A DNA stretch of 6,380 nt from an uncultured Alphaproteobacteria bacterium (GTDB lineage: Bacteria; Pseudomonadota; Alphaproteobacteria; Puniceispirillales; Puniceispirillaceae): contig CAJWDO010000101.1 of assembly GCA_913031555.1 (NCBI GenBank), forward strand, positions 1-6,380, written 5' to 3'. This document shows positions 5,798 to 6,380 of the stretch, one piece after another; the stretch's first letter is position 1; every line of letters starts with the position of its first letter. The position numbers were made by a program, and so were the translations under genes. The notes beneath the pieces were generated by a model. That model was given only the letters and a program-made list of their open reading frames with translations. It ran no database searches and was not told the DNA's origin.

Positions 5798-6380
5798 ATG
5801 AAACTTGTCATTCTTGCTGTCGGCCGGGGACGGGCATCGCCGGAACAGGCACTTGTTCAGGACTGGCTTGGCCGGTTGCCGCAGGGTGGCACATTTGTCG
5901 AGGTCGAATCGCGTCTGCCATCCGGGCCGGCGCGCACGCGTGACGAGGGCGAACGCCTGCTGCGCCACCTTCCCGCCGCAGCGCCGCTGATCGTCTGTGA
6001 CCCGAAAGGCCGCGATATATCATCCGAGGCCCTGGCCACACTCCTGCAACGGCACCGCGATGACGGCGCGGCGGCGGCCTATTTTGCCGTTGGCGGCGCT
6101 GACGGGCATGACAAGGCTGTTTTGGCGCGGGCGCAGGAGACGATCCGCCGGCTGCTGCAGGAGCTGCACAAGACCAAGGCCAAGGCGGGCGAGACCGTCT
6201 TCATGGACGAGCTCGCGCGCGCGCTCTCCAAGGTCAAGGCGGTCGCGATGGACAACAACGAGGCGATCCGCGATCACGAAGCGAAGGAGGCGCTCTACAA
6301 GCTGCAGGAGCGCTTCGCGCCGCCGGAGCAGCTCACCGGCCCGCACATGCCGCGGCGCCGCATCGTGCGCGAGGGCGTCC
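5798..6380 (+). CDS. rlmH: 23S rRNA pseudouridine-1915 N3-methyltransferase RlmH, N-terminal part, joined in frame to unrelated sequence; open at window end
   Basis: RlmH is a small SPOUT-class methyltransferase that uses S-adenosylmethionine to methylate pseudouridine 1915 in helix 69 of 23S rRNA on the assembled ribosome. Residues 1-112 fit the family: MKLVILAVGRGR at the start, VCDPKGRDISSEALA (66-80) and FAVGGADGHDKAVLARA (96-112), in which GGADGH is part of the SAM-binding loop. The family then needs a segment like SxGxMTWPHxLxRxxLxEQLYRA ending in HPYHRE, which forms the trefoil knot. None of that is present. From about codon 113 (6134) the reading frame continues into an unrelated sequence and is still open after 194 codons, although RlmH is normally about 155 residues. 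As drawn, the protein would be inactive. It probably reflects a chimeric join and not a real long RlmH. Start: ATG 5798 with weak AGAGA 7 nt upstream; the family N-terminus matches. Confidence 0.85.
   Translation, partial: MKLVILAVGRGRASPEQALVQDWLGRLPQGGTFVEVESRLPSGPARTRDEGERLLRHLPAAAPLIVCDPKGRDISSEALATLLQRHRDDGAAAAYFAVGGADGHDKAVLARAQETIRRLLQELHKTKAKAGETVFMDELARALSKVKAVAMDNNEAIRDHEAKEALYKLQERFAPPEQLTGPHMPRRRIVREGV
6134..6380 (+). other. Foreign-looking coding segment fused to rlmH (probable chimeric junction)
   Basis: These 247 nt continue the rlmH frame but have no RlmH character. The encoded 82 residues are charged and probably helical, with ETIRRLLQELHKTKAKAG at the start, then VKAVAMDNNEAIRDHEAKEA and FAPPEQLTGPHMPRRR near the end. 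I do not recognise the family. Codon use differs sharply: 80 of 82 codons end in G or C, whereas roughly 40% of the first 40 rlmH codons end in A or T. Leu is CTC/CTG with no CTT, and Ala is nearly always GCG. The strong GC3 bias in this frame suggests it is the true coding frame of a gene from a higher-GC genome. Its own start and end are not visible. Confidence 0.7.

Noticed and set aside
6020..6346. - strand frame across the rlmH junction
   Set aside because: The predicted product is a Leu/Arg repeat pattern typical of the antisense of GC3-rich coding DNA. The + strand frame gives a more protein-like sequence.

Overview
The window is a GC-rich housekeeping segment that looks alphaproteobacterial. 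The evidence is the gene order rplU-rpmA / obg-proB-proA-nadD-rsfS-rlmH, the L21 protein with a long Lys/Ala/Pro tail, and the residue-level character of the proteins. I could not search a database, so a genus-level placement is not justified. A marine or Rhodospirillales-like alphaproteobacterium is only a guess.

Layout, all on the + strand. Positions 24-59 hold a clear intrinsic terminator that ends something upstream of the window. rplU (175-684) and rpmA (740-1009) follow as a two-gene ribosomal protein unit. That unit closes with a strong stem-loop at the rpmA stop codon and then a second, classical hairpin-plus-T-tract terminator (1056-1087). A second transcription unit starts with obg (1151-2185) and runs through proB (2173-3318), proA (3346-4638), nadD (4619-5302) and rsfS (about 5307-5672). 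Its junctions are either overlaps (13 and 20 nt) or short gaps (27 and 4 nt), so translation is probably coupled. rlmH begins at 5798, after a 125-nt spacer that contains a 7-bp hairpin and a perfect tandem 16-bp repeat.

How the genes work together: L21 and L27 are 50S subunit proteins, Obg is a 50S-assembly GTPase, RsfS binds the 50S subunit to prevent joining when cells starve, and RlmH methylates 23S rRNA. Embedded among these ribosome functions are proB and proA, the first two enzymes of proline synthesis, and nadD, the adenylyltransferase of NAD synthesis. This is a known bacterial neighbourhood and not a new system.

The most notable irregularity is at the right edge. The rlmH frame matches its family through the SAM-loop motif GGADGH and about ten more residues. 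From about position 6134 it changes into an unrelated, extremely GC3-rich coding sequence (80 of 82 codons end in G or C) that stays open to the window end. The catalytic knot of RlmH is missing. The simplest reading is a chimeric assembly or cloning junction, with a real rearrangement as the alternative. I found no CRISPR array, transposase, tRNA, rRNA, or undescribed multi-gene system.
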